From Nyssa sinensis (taxonomy: Eukaryota > Streptophyta > Magnoliopsida > Cornales > Nyssaceae), in assembly GCA_008638375.1 (NCBI GenBank), contig CM018047.1, forward strand, positions 49,322,679 through 49,386,678: DNA of 64,000 nt, given 5' to 3'. Positions within the stretch are counted from its first letter, which is position 1; every line of letters starts with the position of its first letter. The notes below the pieces were generated by a model that was given only the letters and a program-made list of their open reading frames with translations, was not told where the DNA came from and ran no database searches. The position numbers were made by a program, and so were the translations under genes. Positions 48,584 through 61,443 of the stretch are shown in pieces.

Positions 48584-50312
48584 TCAAAGTTCAATTGTTT
48601 AATCAAAATAGTTTCTGATGATTATAGGGGAAGGACCTTAGATAGAATAGTCAAAATTTAACCCCAAAAAAAAACCTTGACATTAGATACTAGGTTGGAC
48701 CTAAAGTGTTGATTATTACTTGGTTCACCCATAGTTTTCTTGCATGTACATGTTTTTGAAGTACTGGATTAAATAACTTAAGGAATCGTAAAACTTTACA
48801 ATTATCAACAAAATACTTTTAAATTTTCTAAAGTAAGATTTACAATTACATACAAAATTCTTGTAAAAGTTTCACTGTAAAACCTTACGGAAACCTACAA
48901 AATACAACTAGAATCAAAATATACGAAATAACAAACAACCAAATAATGAAAACACTATATAACAAACATTGAAAAAATGAATTTGAAATTTTACTCAAAT
49001 AGAATTTCTAAATGAAACAAATAGTCAACTTTTTTACTTCACATCCAATGTATAATAAACAACAAGCAACAAAAATCTAACAACCTTATATAATGAGTAG
49101 TTCTTATTTTTTTTCTTCTGATTTTTACTATTTTTTTTTTCATGTTTGTGAAGTTGATAACGTGATTCACTATTTTATTACAATAAATAGAAACATTTTT
49201 GTATGAAAAAGTAGGATTACATATAGTCTACTATCGGTCAGATTTTTTATTTGTGTTGGTCGAGGAACACAACAACTTTTAATGTTTTGAAGAAGTTCAG
49301 AGAGGATCGTTGTTTGTTAATGAACTCAAAAAACTATAAAGTTTTTATCGAGTGAAACCCTAAATGTTACAATGATGTCAATCACCAAGAAACCCTAATC
49401 GTCTTTTGATTCTGAGTGCAAAAAGTTTATGTGATGTTTTGGTTCATTTCCGCGGGAGTTATTTTATTGTCCGCGGGAGTTATTTGATCGTGCATAACGT
49501 GCTCGATTTGCCGCCTATTTTGAAGAGTATTTTTGTCCTATAAAATGTGATAGATTTAGTGGGTTATTAAGTTTGAGCCTTGATTGCGTAATATTGTTGT
49601 TACTTTTAATAGACTGTTGACTGAGCAGCCCTTAAAAGAATGTTACGATAATAAATCTTGGATCTTTGCTTTTTTAAAAATATAAAGCAAATAACAAAAG
49701 ACTTTTTTTGAAAAGTAAAATTATATAAAAACACCATATGAGGGGGATAACTCATTTATTAAAAAAAAACTCACAAAAATTAGAGTTTTTTCTTTTTCTA
49801 AAAAACAAATACAAGAAAATTAAGCTTGTATTCTTCAAAAAACAATAAGAAAAGAAGAAAAGTTAATTTTAAACCTATTTACTTTCAATTTTAAAACGTC
49901 TTATTGTAAAACGAAAACGTACCTTAGAATTTTTTTATTTCTGATTATATACCTTGTTTTTTCACAAGTAAATAAGCAAGATTGATATAAATACTTGCTT
50001 TAACATTGTTTTGATATATTTTTTATTGATTTTTGTTTTATGAAATTGATGTTTTTTAAAATAGCTATTATTTTAACTTGTACTTAAATTATTACAAGAA
50101 TTACAAAAAAAAAAAAATACAGTAAACAAAGGTCTAGTGGTTAAAGTTGGTCATATTTATCGCGAATCTAACAATGAAGCAGAACTAAAATTATGTGGAT
50201 AAATGGTTTCCCTTTAGATTTACGTAAAATTGTTTTAGAAGATGTTAGGGGTAGAGCCATAAAGAGATCAGTTTAATATTACAAAAAAAAAAAAAACTTT
50301 TAATTAGCGTGC
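48584..50312. other. Right flank of the MULE and AT-rich intergenic sequence
   Basis: Should contain the ULP1-like gene 5' end and the right MULE terminus, neither of which I could define. A short direct repeat 'CCGCGGGAGTTATTT' occurs twice near 49450-49490. Confidence 0.4.
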
Positions 50313-50948
50313 ACCATTTTACAAAGACAATGTACATATCTTGATATTTGAAATATTTTTCGAGAAATTATAAAAAGCAAAGCAAATAAAAATTAGATTT
50401 TAACACAAAAAAAGAAGAAAAATTACCCAAGTATAAGAGAAATTAATTAGAAGAAAAAAGATATAGTTGCATCGTGTATTAAATAGATGCTTTTTGAATT
50501 CGTATTTATTTTGTTTTACCTTGAAATTCTCTTTCAATTACTCATGTAAATTTGATATATAGTTTTAAAATCATAAAAGAAAAATGAGTTGTGCCAAAAA
50601 ATAAATTAAAAAAAAAAAAAAAAAACATTAGCCCACAAGTTGTTGATTAAGCAAATGTAACAAAAGGCAGTGTCCCACAATTGAGAGGGATACAATAAAA
50701 ATAAAATTTCTTAGTATGCATCACAATTGGTTTTTCTTTCATCACAATTATATATATGGTAAAACGACTTATTAATATTGTAAATGAAATCTATTTTGCT
50801 TTTATGTGACCACTTGAAACTTACACAATAATAATAAATAAAAACAAACAAAATCCATTTTAAGACCTAACAAAGAAATTGGATGTATCCTGTGTAAGGT
50901 TGTGTCTGTTTCAACTACATTGAATAGCATGCTAATTAATAACAAAGG

Positions 50949-50992
<44 letters not shown>

Positions 50993-51455
50993 CAACTCCC
51001 ATAAAGTAATTAAACAAGATAGTAGGAAAAATGATGAATACGATTGAGATTATCAAGAACTTGTATAAATCATATAAACAAAATTGAAATCTCAAATGAG
51101 TATTGATCATTTTTTTCTTCAATTTATTTATTATTCTTTCACACTTGAGGCTAATTTTTTTTTTGGCACAATTCATTTTCTTTTATGATTTTAAAACTAT
51201 ATATCAAATTTACATGAGTAATTGAAAGAGAATTTCAAGGCAAAACAAAAATAAATACAAATTCAAAAAGCATCTATTTAATACATGATGCAACTACTTA
51301 TTTTTTTCTTCTATTTAATTTCTCTTGAGTAATTTTCCTTCTTTTTTGTGTTATAATCTAATTTTTATTTGCTTTGGCTTGGTTTTTTATAATTCCTCAA
51401 AAAAAATATTTCAAATTATCAAGGAAAATTACTCATGTGTATTTGTAAAATAGTA
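50313..51455. repeat. Long inverted repeat, arms ~290-320 bp, spacer ~500 bp
   Basis: The left arm (about 50313-50640) and right arm (about 51139-51455) are reverse complements with small indels. For example 'AGTTTTAAAATCATAAAAGA' at left corresponds to 'TCTTTTATGATTTTAAAACT' at right, and 'TTGAAATTCTCTTTCAATTA' to its complement. The spacer holds a (TA)n run (about 50950-50990). No ORF is credible. It could be a foldback element or a hairpin-RNA locus. Confidence 0.85.
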
Positions 51456-52720
51456 CATGCACAGTAGCATTCATTCATTTGTATTATTTTGTTTGATATG
51501 TAAATAATTAATTTTTATTAATCTGTTTGATTAAAAAAATAATTTTATTTGCTATTTGATCATCTTTTTTAACCGTATCTTTATAACACTACAAAAAAAT
51601 GATGCTTTTGCAACGTTCAATCTCATTTAGCAACATATACAAACATGTGTTCAATTGCTTAATAAGTGATTACTCCCAAATACGACCTAAACTTTATCGA
51701 AGAATCAAATGCACACATTAGATTGTCATCAGCTTTCTTCCTAAATGAACTCCTCTAAATCAAGTGAAAAATAATTAAAAATAGACATCAGTGCTTTAGA
51801 ACAAGACCAAAAAGGAAAATCAAAGAAATGAACAATGAACACCTGGGCAAGGTAGACGGTATTTACCAGAGATCCAATTCCGAGTAAGGTAGCCATTAAA
51901 TCCGTAGTCTAACCTCTTCTGAAACACCATATCTCAAATATTATACCAAGAACTCATCAAACACAAGATACCTGCATTATGGGATCTATCTTACAGTCTA
52001 ACAGAACCCCACACCAAGGCAAACCTTCCGATCAAATACACTTGAATACCCAAGAATAAGAGCCCCTATCAAAAACAAACTTCACCAATGAAAAATCACT
52101 AACCTGCAGCTTGGGTCCAAGTGGAAAAGAACAGAAAAACAACCGGTACTTTAGAGGGCATATTTTAGGGTATTTTTGTGAGAGAAACAATCGGTACTAT
52201 TTAGTGTTTAATTAACAAAGGGTATTTTTGTCAAAATAGAAGTTTGAAACAAAAACAACTGGTGCTTTTATATATAGAATAGATATTACAGGATGATATA
52301 TGCTGCATCAAATTCATGCCCAGATGTATTGCTTCAGCCAGGTTTACCATTTTCCCATAGCATCTGGGGGGCAATCACAGCATTTTTCCCAAAAGAAGCT
52401 GAACAATTTAATCGAAAAAAAAAAAGTAACATGCAATGATAGTGTGTCATACCACCATTGGCCCAAGCATAATTCCTCAAAATTTAAAATACAGAGTAAC
52501 AAGTTAACAAAAAAATACAATTTAGTCAAAAAAGGAAAAAAAAAAAAAAGACTGCCTATGTCAGATTGCAGAGTTGCCTTTGTGATATCTCCAAACAGTA
52601 ACAAGAAGGTTGTAGATAAGTGCATCTTCAAGCAAATCATCTCTCCACGGGACTAATGATTTGATACAAGGTTTCATAAAAACCAACTTGGGCACTAAGT
52701 TAAAAAGGCAGGCTGATTTA
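51456..52720. other. Intergenic sequence
   Basis: AT-rich. A minus-strand segment near 51905-51842 reads MATLLGIGSLVNTVYLAQ followed by a GT donor-like site, but no further exon was found. No supported gene. Confidence 0.4.
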
Positions 52721-52754
52721 AACTGACAAATTCAATTCGTGAGTCACAGCAATG

Positions 52755-52860
52755 TCTATCAGGCGGTAGACCTTTAACTCAGATGGCTAAAAAAGAACCC
52801 CATCCGTTTAGCCAAGTTGTAGGTTCGGGTAAAATCTGCTGGTCCAGGTTTCCAGAAAAC
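52755..52860 (+). mobile_element. Possible tRNA-derived SINE head
   Basis: A-box-like TTAACTCAGATGG (52774-52786) and B-box-like GGTTCGGGT (52822-52830) at pol III spacing, without a tRNA cloverleaf. The B box is imperfect. Confidence 0.35.
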
Positions 52861-53549
52861 CCAATGAGCATTCCAATTCATGATTCAACAGGCAAATGTC
52901 ATTCCTTGGATAAACACAGCTGATATCTTCAGAATCCTCCCGAAACTAGAGAACACTTGCAAAACAACGGATAAGAAACCTAATCTCACAAGTAGGAAAG
53001 AATCCAAATGTGCACATGCATCTTGATCTACTGATGCAGCTCTCATCGTAATAGTCCCCATACAAATGTACTGCCAAAAATTCATCTTGAATAGAGAAAA
53101 ACTACCCTCTCCCCCTCTCTTGAGAACGTAAAAAAGAAGGAAAAACAAAGCAGGAAACAAGAGAGAATATACTAGAGCTATTGTGTCACATGCATAGGGC
53201 AAAACCAGCAATAAGCACATCACAATAGATTCAAGTTAGTTCCTTGATCATTTAGTCTGATGCGATTTTATCGAGTCCGAACTTAGGTTAAGATTACTGC
53301 CTTTTTTTTTTTTCCTTTTGCACAAATTGCACTCCAGTGGACAACACAGAGATCACAAAGTCATCTCCTAAGTCTAGCACGCATACAGACATTTATAGAT
53401 AATAAAGTTTAACAAGGTAAATTACGAAAAGCCTCTGGTTTGTGCAAGCACAGTATCTTCTCTGCACTGTACAATTCCACAACACAACAATACTGGAGCT
53501 AATACGCAAGAAAATGAGTACCTCCACATAATGCATCACCATCAATCAC
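52861..53549. other. 3' flank of the EBS-like gene
   Basis: Expected to contain the 3' UTR of the minus-strand gene ending at 53550. Nothing else recognised. Confidence 0.45.
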
Positions 53550-56500
53550 TCATCTCTTCCTGCGCTTTGGCTCCACCTGGCATTGTAATAAAAAACAAGG
53601 TTCCATTAAAAAAAACAATTAATCAACCATTAAAAAACATAAGCAATATGTTGACCAGCAGTATTTAATGCCTAAGGGAACCCAAATTTAAATCAAGAGA
53701 AGAAAAAGAATAAAGCCGAGCAATGTGTATAGAACCATTATAAACCAGGACCTCTAGCATTTCTACTGTAAAAGGAGAGACTATTGGCATCCACCTAAAA
53801 CCTGTATACCCCTGCTCTAAAGGGAGTGTAAACACTATCCATTAAATTTGCAATTATCCGTTAACAGTCACCAAGAAATTAATAACTTCTAGGTTCTTAA
53901 GAATAATAAGTTAAAATATGATAACCAATAAATGTAGGCACTGCAAGTTATACTGCTACTAAATGGTTGACAACAATGGAGAACCCTCTCTAGAAAAGCT
54001 TTTGCGATTAGAATTCTGAAGCATGCTATTTCTAAATAGTTAGTAAAACAACTGATCATAAGATGCCAGTAACAATCTTTTAATCGGATCTTATCACTCA
54101 TAAGTGGAAGATTACTCCCGCTGAATTCAACATCTTTAACAGATATGGATTTGACAACCCAAAATTCCATTAGCATTTGACAATGTTGTCTTGCAAGTTC
54201 AAAACCATCATTGAACCTCAGATTCTTTGAATATCTAGGGATCAACTGTACAATGTAGATATGAGAAAACAAGAAGTGGCAAATGAGTGTAAATTTTGAT
54301 AGGTGATGTCTGAAGTTAATTGGGTGCAATGCGGGCCCAATGCATGTTCCCAGTTCCTAAGCTTATGTTTCCTAGGAACCGCCAGTTGTTAGCTGAACCT
54401 TGAGTGGTGTCTCCTACTGTCTTTTAAGGTGAGGAAAGAGCTGGGTGCAAGTCATTAAGGGAATTGGCTGCACGTGCATTGCTTATCAAAGAAGGGAAAA
54501 GGGGGGGGGGGGGAGGGAGAGAGAAGAGAAATGTTTCCTGGAGAATAATTCAAATCTCAATACAAGTACAATTAAAAAAACCAACAGATGACAGGAGCAA
54601 CACTAATGCCAATTCAACTCCCTCTCTAAAATTCTTTCAATAACCAATGGTAGATTATCCAAAAAAAATGCTGGCAGCATGAATTGCCAGCTGCCCTTTT
54701 AACCTGCAAAACACAAAATCGTCATTTTCTTTTTAACAATTATTTTTCTCTCTTCTCCAGCCTCTATCTACTCCTAGCACCTTAAATTCACATAAATCAC
54801 ATATTCTCTCTTATGCTATGCTTTGTTTGATGACTGACAAAACATAGAGGAAGAGAAAAACTAAAATAATTAAAGAAATTTAAACCCTCAAGTAGTCTTA
54901 CAATTCAATTTTTCTTGAGATTCCAAATCTTTTATTCCTCTCCAGCATCTTCTTGGCAACCTAAAGGAGTGTAATCAGCAAGCTTCAGAACTATCGCCTC
55001 AACTCTATATCCCATTGATATCTTCATCCTTCAAAAGATTGAATACAAATCTTCATTCATATTTCAATCGAAAAGAAAAAACACTCTAAATTAAATATTT
55101 CTGCTCATCAATGATTTCAACATGACTCAATTCTCAATCAATTAATTTAAACCCTCAAGTAGTCTTAGAATTCAAGTTTTCTTGAGATTCCAAATCTTTT
55201 ATTCCTCTCCTGCATCTTCTTGGCAACCTAAAGGAGTGTAATCAGCAAACTTCAGAACTATCGCCTCAACTCTATATCCCCTTTATATCTTCATCCTTCA
55301 AAAGATTGAATACAAATCTGAATTCATATTTCAATCGAAAAGGAAAAACACTCTAAATGAAATATTTCTGCTCAACAATGATTTCACCATGACTCGATTC
55401 TCAATGAATATACTGTCAGATAGAATTAGTCCAGACGACAATGTGCTTAATAAAATTAGGAAGTCCATAACAGTTTCCAACTTCTTAGCCAACACGCTGA
55501 AGTGGTATGTAATGACCTGGCAACATTCTGTTAAATGCCAATTATGTCAGCTAGCTCTATTTATTTTCTTTGGTAGGCAGCATTCTCCTTTATTATTCTA
55601 CACCTACCTTATTATTCTACACCTACCTTATTATTCTACACCACTGCAACCATCAAAATCCAAGCCAAATCGCAAGTATTTTCAGCTGAACATGTCCAGT
55701 AAATATACACTAATGCATCACAGTGAAAAACCCATTTATTACTTTGGTAATGGCTTCTATTCTTACTTTAGGTATTATTCTGAGAACATCATGTCATATG
55801 AACCTAACAAAAGGGAAGGTATCTTCATCCAGTTTCATACTATTCTAACTTCCCAAGTAATTTTGTCAAGATCCCCATTGTAGATTTCCACAAGCAAGCC
55901 AAAAATTTTGCGATTAGGGACCAATTTGTTCCTCATCAATATCATGCTCCAGCACAATTCTTACCATATTACTCATTGATGATTCAGCTTGTCCACATTT
56001 CTCCAAGAAGTCTTGACATGTTCGATCAATTCTGTTACTACACATCATTGACTTTGTAACTCCATTTATGCTCTCATGTTTTAAATTCAAGCAGGGGGTG
56101 AAGTCCGCAACTAGATACGAGTCCGACCCATACCAAAAGCAGCATATTAGAGTCCAATCAAGGCACAAGATAATTCAGGAGAGAGAGAGAGAGGAGTGCA
56201 AAAAACCTATTCTGAATGTGTTAATAGTTCATCTATGTACATGCAAATTTGTTACACTTAAATGAAGTTTGAACACTATGAACTAATTATTCAATAAATT
56301 AGGGAAAAAATCCCATACGGTAGAAACCAAAAAAAAATAAAAAAATCTTTGGTGAGACGCCAGCCATATTAGGGTCCTGTAACAGGGACATGGGTTCAAA
56401 CTGCACCTTGTAAGTTTTCTGTGACTTTTCCACATAAAAGATGCTTGGATGCCTTAGAAGCGCTTTAAAACTGTTATCCAAAAATACCTATAAAAAAACT

Positions 56501-59500
56501 GTGGTCCAAAAATAAAGATCCACAAATTGAGGATAGGTCCACTCTCAAAACTCTCCTAACCAAAAACTGCAGCAAATCCATTCCATTATTCGAAGGACCA
56601 GGTTACAAACTTTTCAATTCCATTCCCAAGCATAACTATCTCTACTTTCCCAAACTTGCTGAAACTGGAGTACTAGATAATTAGTCATCCCTGCCCAGGC
56701 AGCATTTAATACACAACACAAAAAGAAAGACAGTTACAAGATCATACCGCATGGTCAAGCGTCCTAAGATCAAATAGGACTCAATTAATCTTCACCTAGG
56801 CAATACAATTGTCATGATATACATCCATACATTTCACACACATTCAGTTTAACCTTACTACACATATTGAATCTATGTTTTCCACGCCATCAGGTTATAA
56901 AATACCCCAGTGCACTGCATCAACTATCCAGAGGCCACAAAATTTTTTGAAAGGAACAAATGATAGCAAGCAGTAACCAACCCATCAGCAGCAGAGCACA
57001 AAAATATTTTCTGGACTACAAAGACATGCCCGCAGACACACAAATGCCCCTGTTTAAATTCTAAGTCTTTTGCCTATTTATAGTTTTCTTTAATTCAGTT
57101 ATGCACAAATATCTTGAATACACATTTTAAAAAAAATTCATCAATCCTTTTACATGGACTCAAAAGCACACAACACTGACAAAGACAAAACACTATCAGG
57201 ATCAATTGTCAATCAGAATTTAGTCAGAGAAAATTCAAGAGACATAGTCTCTCTATTAAATGACTACAAGTCTACAAAGGATATAATGAGCAAGAAACGC
57301 AATAATTATGAGGTCAGCATCACTCTCTCTCGTCAAAGCCAGGAAAAAATTGCAACAAAAATCCAGAGTCGGGGTCAAAAGATCCATAGGTATTCTGACA
57401 ATTGCCCGGGAGAAGGAATTTGCCAATGCAAGTATGGAAACAGTACAGGAACAGCAAAAATTCAGCAATTATTGAATTGGAGAAGCTTAGGCTTAATATA
57501 CAAAATATGGTGAAAGGTGGCCAGGCAACTAATACTTTGGTGGATACGAAACAACTGCTGGTGAATGACAACAAAAATCAGTAGGAAAGCTGGAAAAACT
57601 AGCCCCCTATAGTTTTGGTCTTGATGATGTTGTAATTGGTAACCTGAGAATCCCATGCTGTCCTCTAATATGAATATTTTTGCAAACTGGCACGTGTATG
57701 TTCTTGGACTTAGGTATGTGTTTCGAGTGCAGATGTGTAATGTACCTAGAAGTTAAATTCATCTACACCCTAAATCTTAAGAAAAAGCACAGATGAATTA
57801 TAAGCAAGTCCAATTCTTCTTCATCTTTGATGAAGGGAAAAATTAAGTTTTCTAGAGAGAAATTTCTGGCTATTCACATATATAAGAACATAGTTTTCCA
57901 CTGATCTTATTATTACATCCAGGTACTCATTATTAAGATGACTAGTGACTTAGCAAAATCCAATAATATATTCAGTCAAAATAAGCAGGCTGCATTGCAC
58001 AGCACAAGGGATAACTACAGAGATATTTATTACATAGACAATGATAGACTCTTGCAAAACCAGTTATCTCAAACTGGAAGTAAGAACTATTCTCACCTTA
58101 GCCTCAACAGATGGTGAAACTGGGAAAGAGTTCAAGGATCTTTTGGCATCATCATCAGATGAACAGTCGGAACACAAAAAATGTTCCAGTTTCTTTGCTT
58201 CTTCAATGGTCATACCCATACAAGAAGGATGAAACCTGCAAAATATTGGAAAATGTATTAAGAGGAAAGATAAATAGTCAACCCTCTAATAATTAATAAT
58301 CTTGGGATAACTAGAATAAGAGATATATAAATTATTAATTTTTCCAAAGATTTTTATTAATAGAAAAAATTTCCCACAAGTATAAAATTTTTAGCATAAA
58401 CATAGGACACAGATTTTCAAGGGTGGTGGAACTTTTTTGAAAAAAAATGTGGATTATATCTAATCTATGTGATAAGAAAGCTCCTAGTCTCCTTTATGAT
58501 TAAAAAACTAATATTACTAATAATTTCAAAACAATATATATGTATGCATATGTATTTCTCTATTCCAATAATTAATACTACAAAATTATTTTTTAAAGAA
58601 TTAATTATTAAGTAATCAAATTATTATTATTATTCAACATGGAACAAATTTGGTCCCCAGAAATTTATTAATTAATGGAGATTATTATTAAGTCATAAAA
58701 TGTTAATTATTAGAGAGTCCACTGTACCCATTAATAAATATGGTCATACATGTACATTGGTTAGAGACAAAATTTAAATAAAAAAACAAAGCTATAGAAT
58801 GCAAATATGTGTCCTTTAGTGTTAAAGCAGAAACAATAAACATTAAATAGAAAACAGTCCTCTCTAAAGAAAAAAGGCAAAACACTTGCACCCTTCACCC
58901 TTGCCACCACCCTAACCTCACCCCGACTGGGTCATTAACTCCCTAAAAAGTTTTGAACCTCCAACCTATTTTGAACAAAGTCTCTAACCAAAGTTCAACA
59001 TACTATAACTAGAATGATTACTAATCTGCGTAGTGCATCAACATATTATTGTACAAATTTTCATTCATGTTATCCCGTTTGTTCCACCTCCAATTTCTAG
59101 AAATTAAATTCATTTCCACCTCATTCTTTTGTCTTACAATACATGTAGATTTGCATTTCAACCACTCATTTGACATAATAAGACGTTGAAATTGTAGATA
59201 ATAGGCAAAATACTTGCCTTAGGCACGCGAAGAAAGTCTTCGTCCAAGTTGCTTTCTAAGACACACCATCTATTTTGGTCATGATGAGCCCAGCTGCAAA
59301 ACTTTTTCTCAGGGCTTCGCAAAATTAAAACCCCATTTCATTGTGAGTGTTGAAAATAAATCGGACACGATCTTCCTTTGTGAAGACTCTACTTGATTAT
59401 TATTTTAAGAAAATGAAAGTCAATGGTCCAGGTTGCTTTCTAAGACACACCGTCTATTTTGGTCATGATGAGCCCAGCTGCAAAACTTTTTCTCAGGGCT

Positions 59501-61334
59501 TCCCAAAATTAAAACCTCATTTCATTGTGAGTGTTGAAAATAAATGGGACACGATGTTCCTTTGTGAAGACTTTCCTTGATTATTATTTTAAGAAAATGA
59601 AAGTCTCTGGCCAACAAAATAGTTCCTCTTCATTTTATGCGATTGTTATCATTTGAAAAGATTATTAGAAATTTATGTCAAGGATGTCATAATAAGGATT
59701 CTCATCAACAGAATTTTTTTTTTTTCTGTTTTTTTGACAGCTTCATCAACAGAGGATACGACAGTGGCAACAAACTAGAAGTTTATAATTTGTTTCCTTT
59801 AAGATGACACTTATTTTAAAATTTAATGAGTTGTATGAAATAACAAATTTTCTGCTTTCATAATCAGCTCTCTCTCTAATATCACTGTTCTTCCAAGGGG
59901 AAAAAAAGGTGAGGGGGAATGAGGGGCACTCCCATAGTTGTCGACTACTTAAGTTGAAACATAAATTTTCTGTTTCCATATTCAGCTCTCAATGCCCTAC
60001 GATGACCCCCAAATTTGTTTAATTTTTTTCTTCAGTTCCTAAAAAGGATTAGTATTAAACTAGTGAACAGATTCTATAGATAAAATGTTATATAAAATTG
60101 TAATATAAAAAACTAAGCTTAAACATCATGTGGCAAACCAATCAGATACTCAAAAGCACCACTCCATATAAAGAAATCAATATGCATTGCTGATCACCAT
60201 CAGATTAATAAGAATTATGAGGTGAAAGCAAATGGATGCAAAATTCAAAAAATTGTTCAAGCTATTATCTCCAATAGATGAAAAACAAAGAAATTTTTTT
60301 TACACCTTAACCATTGATTAAAGTAAAACAAAATTAAGTACTTCCTTAAAGAATCACCCAAAATGTAGTTTTCAGCATTTAATTTCAAACTCTGAATATC
60401 TAGAAAATCAAGTACAACAAGTAAAAATCCAATCAAATCAGCTTATCAGATACTAAAATAGATGGTAAATAGAAAAATTTCAGCTGTAGTTGCAAGTATA
60501 ACAACAACTAGCAGAATTGAAAGGAATACAAATACAAAACATCATTCATCCTCTAACAGCTCTAATGCATTAAATGTAAATATTTTCCAAAACATCATTC
60601 AAATTATAAAACACTATTCATGTTCATATACACATATATGCATGCAACAAACTATACCAGTCTTTGCAACCCTCGCATTGCACCATAAGGTCGTCTGGGT
60701 TATAAGGCATCTCACACTTGCAGTACCTTTAAATAAAAAAAACCAAATACATTCGAATCAAAGACCAGGCAATAATAGATATAAGAACTTCAAGAACATC
60801 CAAAACGAACAGAACTCAGACTCACACAGCGACGCGGTCTGGAGTGAACCCTCCTGTAGCAGCCTTGTACTCGAATCGACAAAAGTAATCCTCAGCACCA
60901 ACATTCTCAAGTTTAGTGTAGTTCTTGAAGGAGTGGACGATGCACTTCCCTTCAATAGTGTGAGCACTCTGTACATCAAAGTGGTCAGACAAGAACAACT
61001 CTTTAGCACCATGGAATTGTCTCCGCCCTCCGATCGATTCCTCCGGCCGGTAATACCAACGCACGCGAACTTTAACATTGTTCCGATGATCGGCTTCGAT
61101 CTTCTCCACGCGGGCCACGTAGGGCGGCTTATCCGAGTCCGACGGTCGCATCAACACACAATCTCCAGCTGCCAAACAAATCGGTATGAGCAATACAATC
61201 AAAATCTAGAGTTTTAGAGAGAGAAACAGAGTAGGTGTGTGTTTTAGAGAGAGGAGGGTACGTCTGACGACTTTGTTGGTGCCTTTGATAGTGTAGGAAT
61301 CCAAATCTTTCTTGCCAGGTTTCGTCTTCGCCAT
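53550..61334 (-). CDS. EBS: EBS/SHL-type BAH-PHD histone-mark reader
   Basis: Join 61334-61262, 61168-60826, 60726-60658, 58235-58097, 53576-53550, all GT-AG with consistent phases, 216 aa. The start [18 protein letters not shown] equals the family start. The BAH domain spans about 24-139 ([60 protein letters not shown]). The PHD finger spans about 140-190 with its Cys/His ligands in order ([31 protein letters not shown]). The tail is short and basic (VEPKRRKR, the nine-codon last exon with its stop). In Arabidopsis EBS the BAH binds H3K27me3 and the PHD H3K4me3 to repress floral integrator genes. The sequence is closer to EBS than SHL. Introns 3 (2.4 kb) and 4 (4.5 kb) are unusually long and carry tandem duplications. 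Confidence 0.96.
54499..54515. repeat. G homopolymer in EBS intron 4
   Basis: G run followed by GGGAGAGAGA. Length is likely variable. Confidence 0.8.
54875..55405. repeat. 267-bp tandem duplication in EBS intron 4
   Basis: Two adjacent units starting TTTAAACCCTCAAGTAGTCTTA (quoted in part) near 54881 and 55148. They share 'CTTGGCAACCTAAAGGAGTG' and 'CTATCGCCTCAACTCTATAT' with few differences. Confidence 0.93.
55597..55642. repeat. 18-bp repeat x3 in EBS intron 4
   Basis: 'CTTATTATTCTACACCTAC' units in tandem, the first and last partly changed. Confidence 0.85.
59240..59612. repeat. 183-bp tandem duplication in EBS intron 3
   Basis: Units begin near 59245 and 59428 at GGTTGCTTTCTAAG / AGTTGCTTTCTAAG. 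Both contain 'TTTTGGTCATGATGAGCCCA' and 'GAGTGTTGAAAATAAAT' and end in 'AAGAAAATGAAAGTC'. Confidence 0.93.
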
Positions 61335-61389
61335 CAATGATTGAGCGTCGATGCTATTGTTGCAGAGCAGCGATTTAGACAAGAGAGAA

Positions 61390-61397
<8 letters not shown>

Positions 61398-61439
<42 letters not shown>
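61398..61439. repeat. (GA)n microsatellite in the EBS-like 5' UTR/promoter
   Basis: A run of about 40 bp starting about 65 bp upstream of the ATG (on minus it reads as CT). GA/CT arrays near plant transcription starts are targets of BPC/GAGA-binding factors. Function here is inference. Confidence 0.8.

Positions 61440-61443
<4 letters not shown>

Noticed and set aside
34160..49640. Attempt to pair MULE terminal inverted repeats around the composite element
   Set aside because: By eye no inverted match was found between about 34160-34400 and 49400-49650, so boundaries are left open.
51840..51910. Hydrophobic MATLLGIGSLVNTVYLAQ-like exon on minus
   Set aside because: Single short segment with a donor-like end but no further exons or recognised family.
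56340..56500. B-box-like GGTTCAAACTGC suggesting another SINE in EBS intron 4
   Set aside because: No convincing A box at the right distance and no tail or target duplication.
57154..57513. 119-codon plus-strand ORF in EBS intron 4
   Set aside because: No recognisable domain, opposite strand to the gene, intronic; consistent with chance.
60462..61217. 251-codon plus-strand ORF
   Set aside because: Shadow of the EBS-like BAH and PHD exons on the opposite strand.
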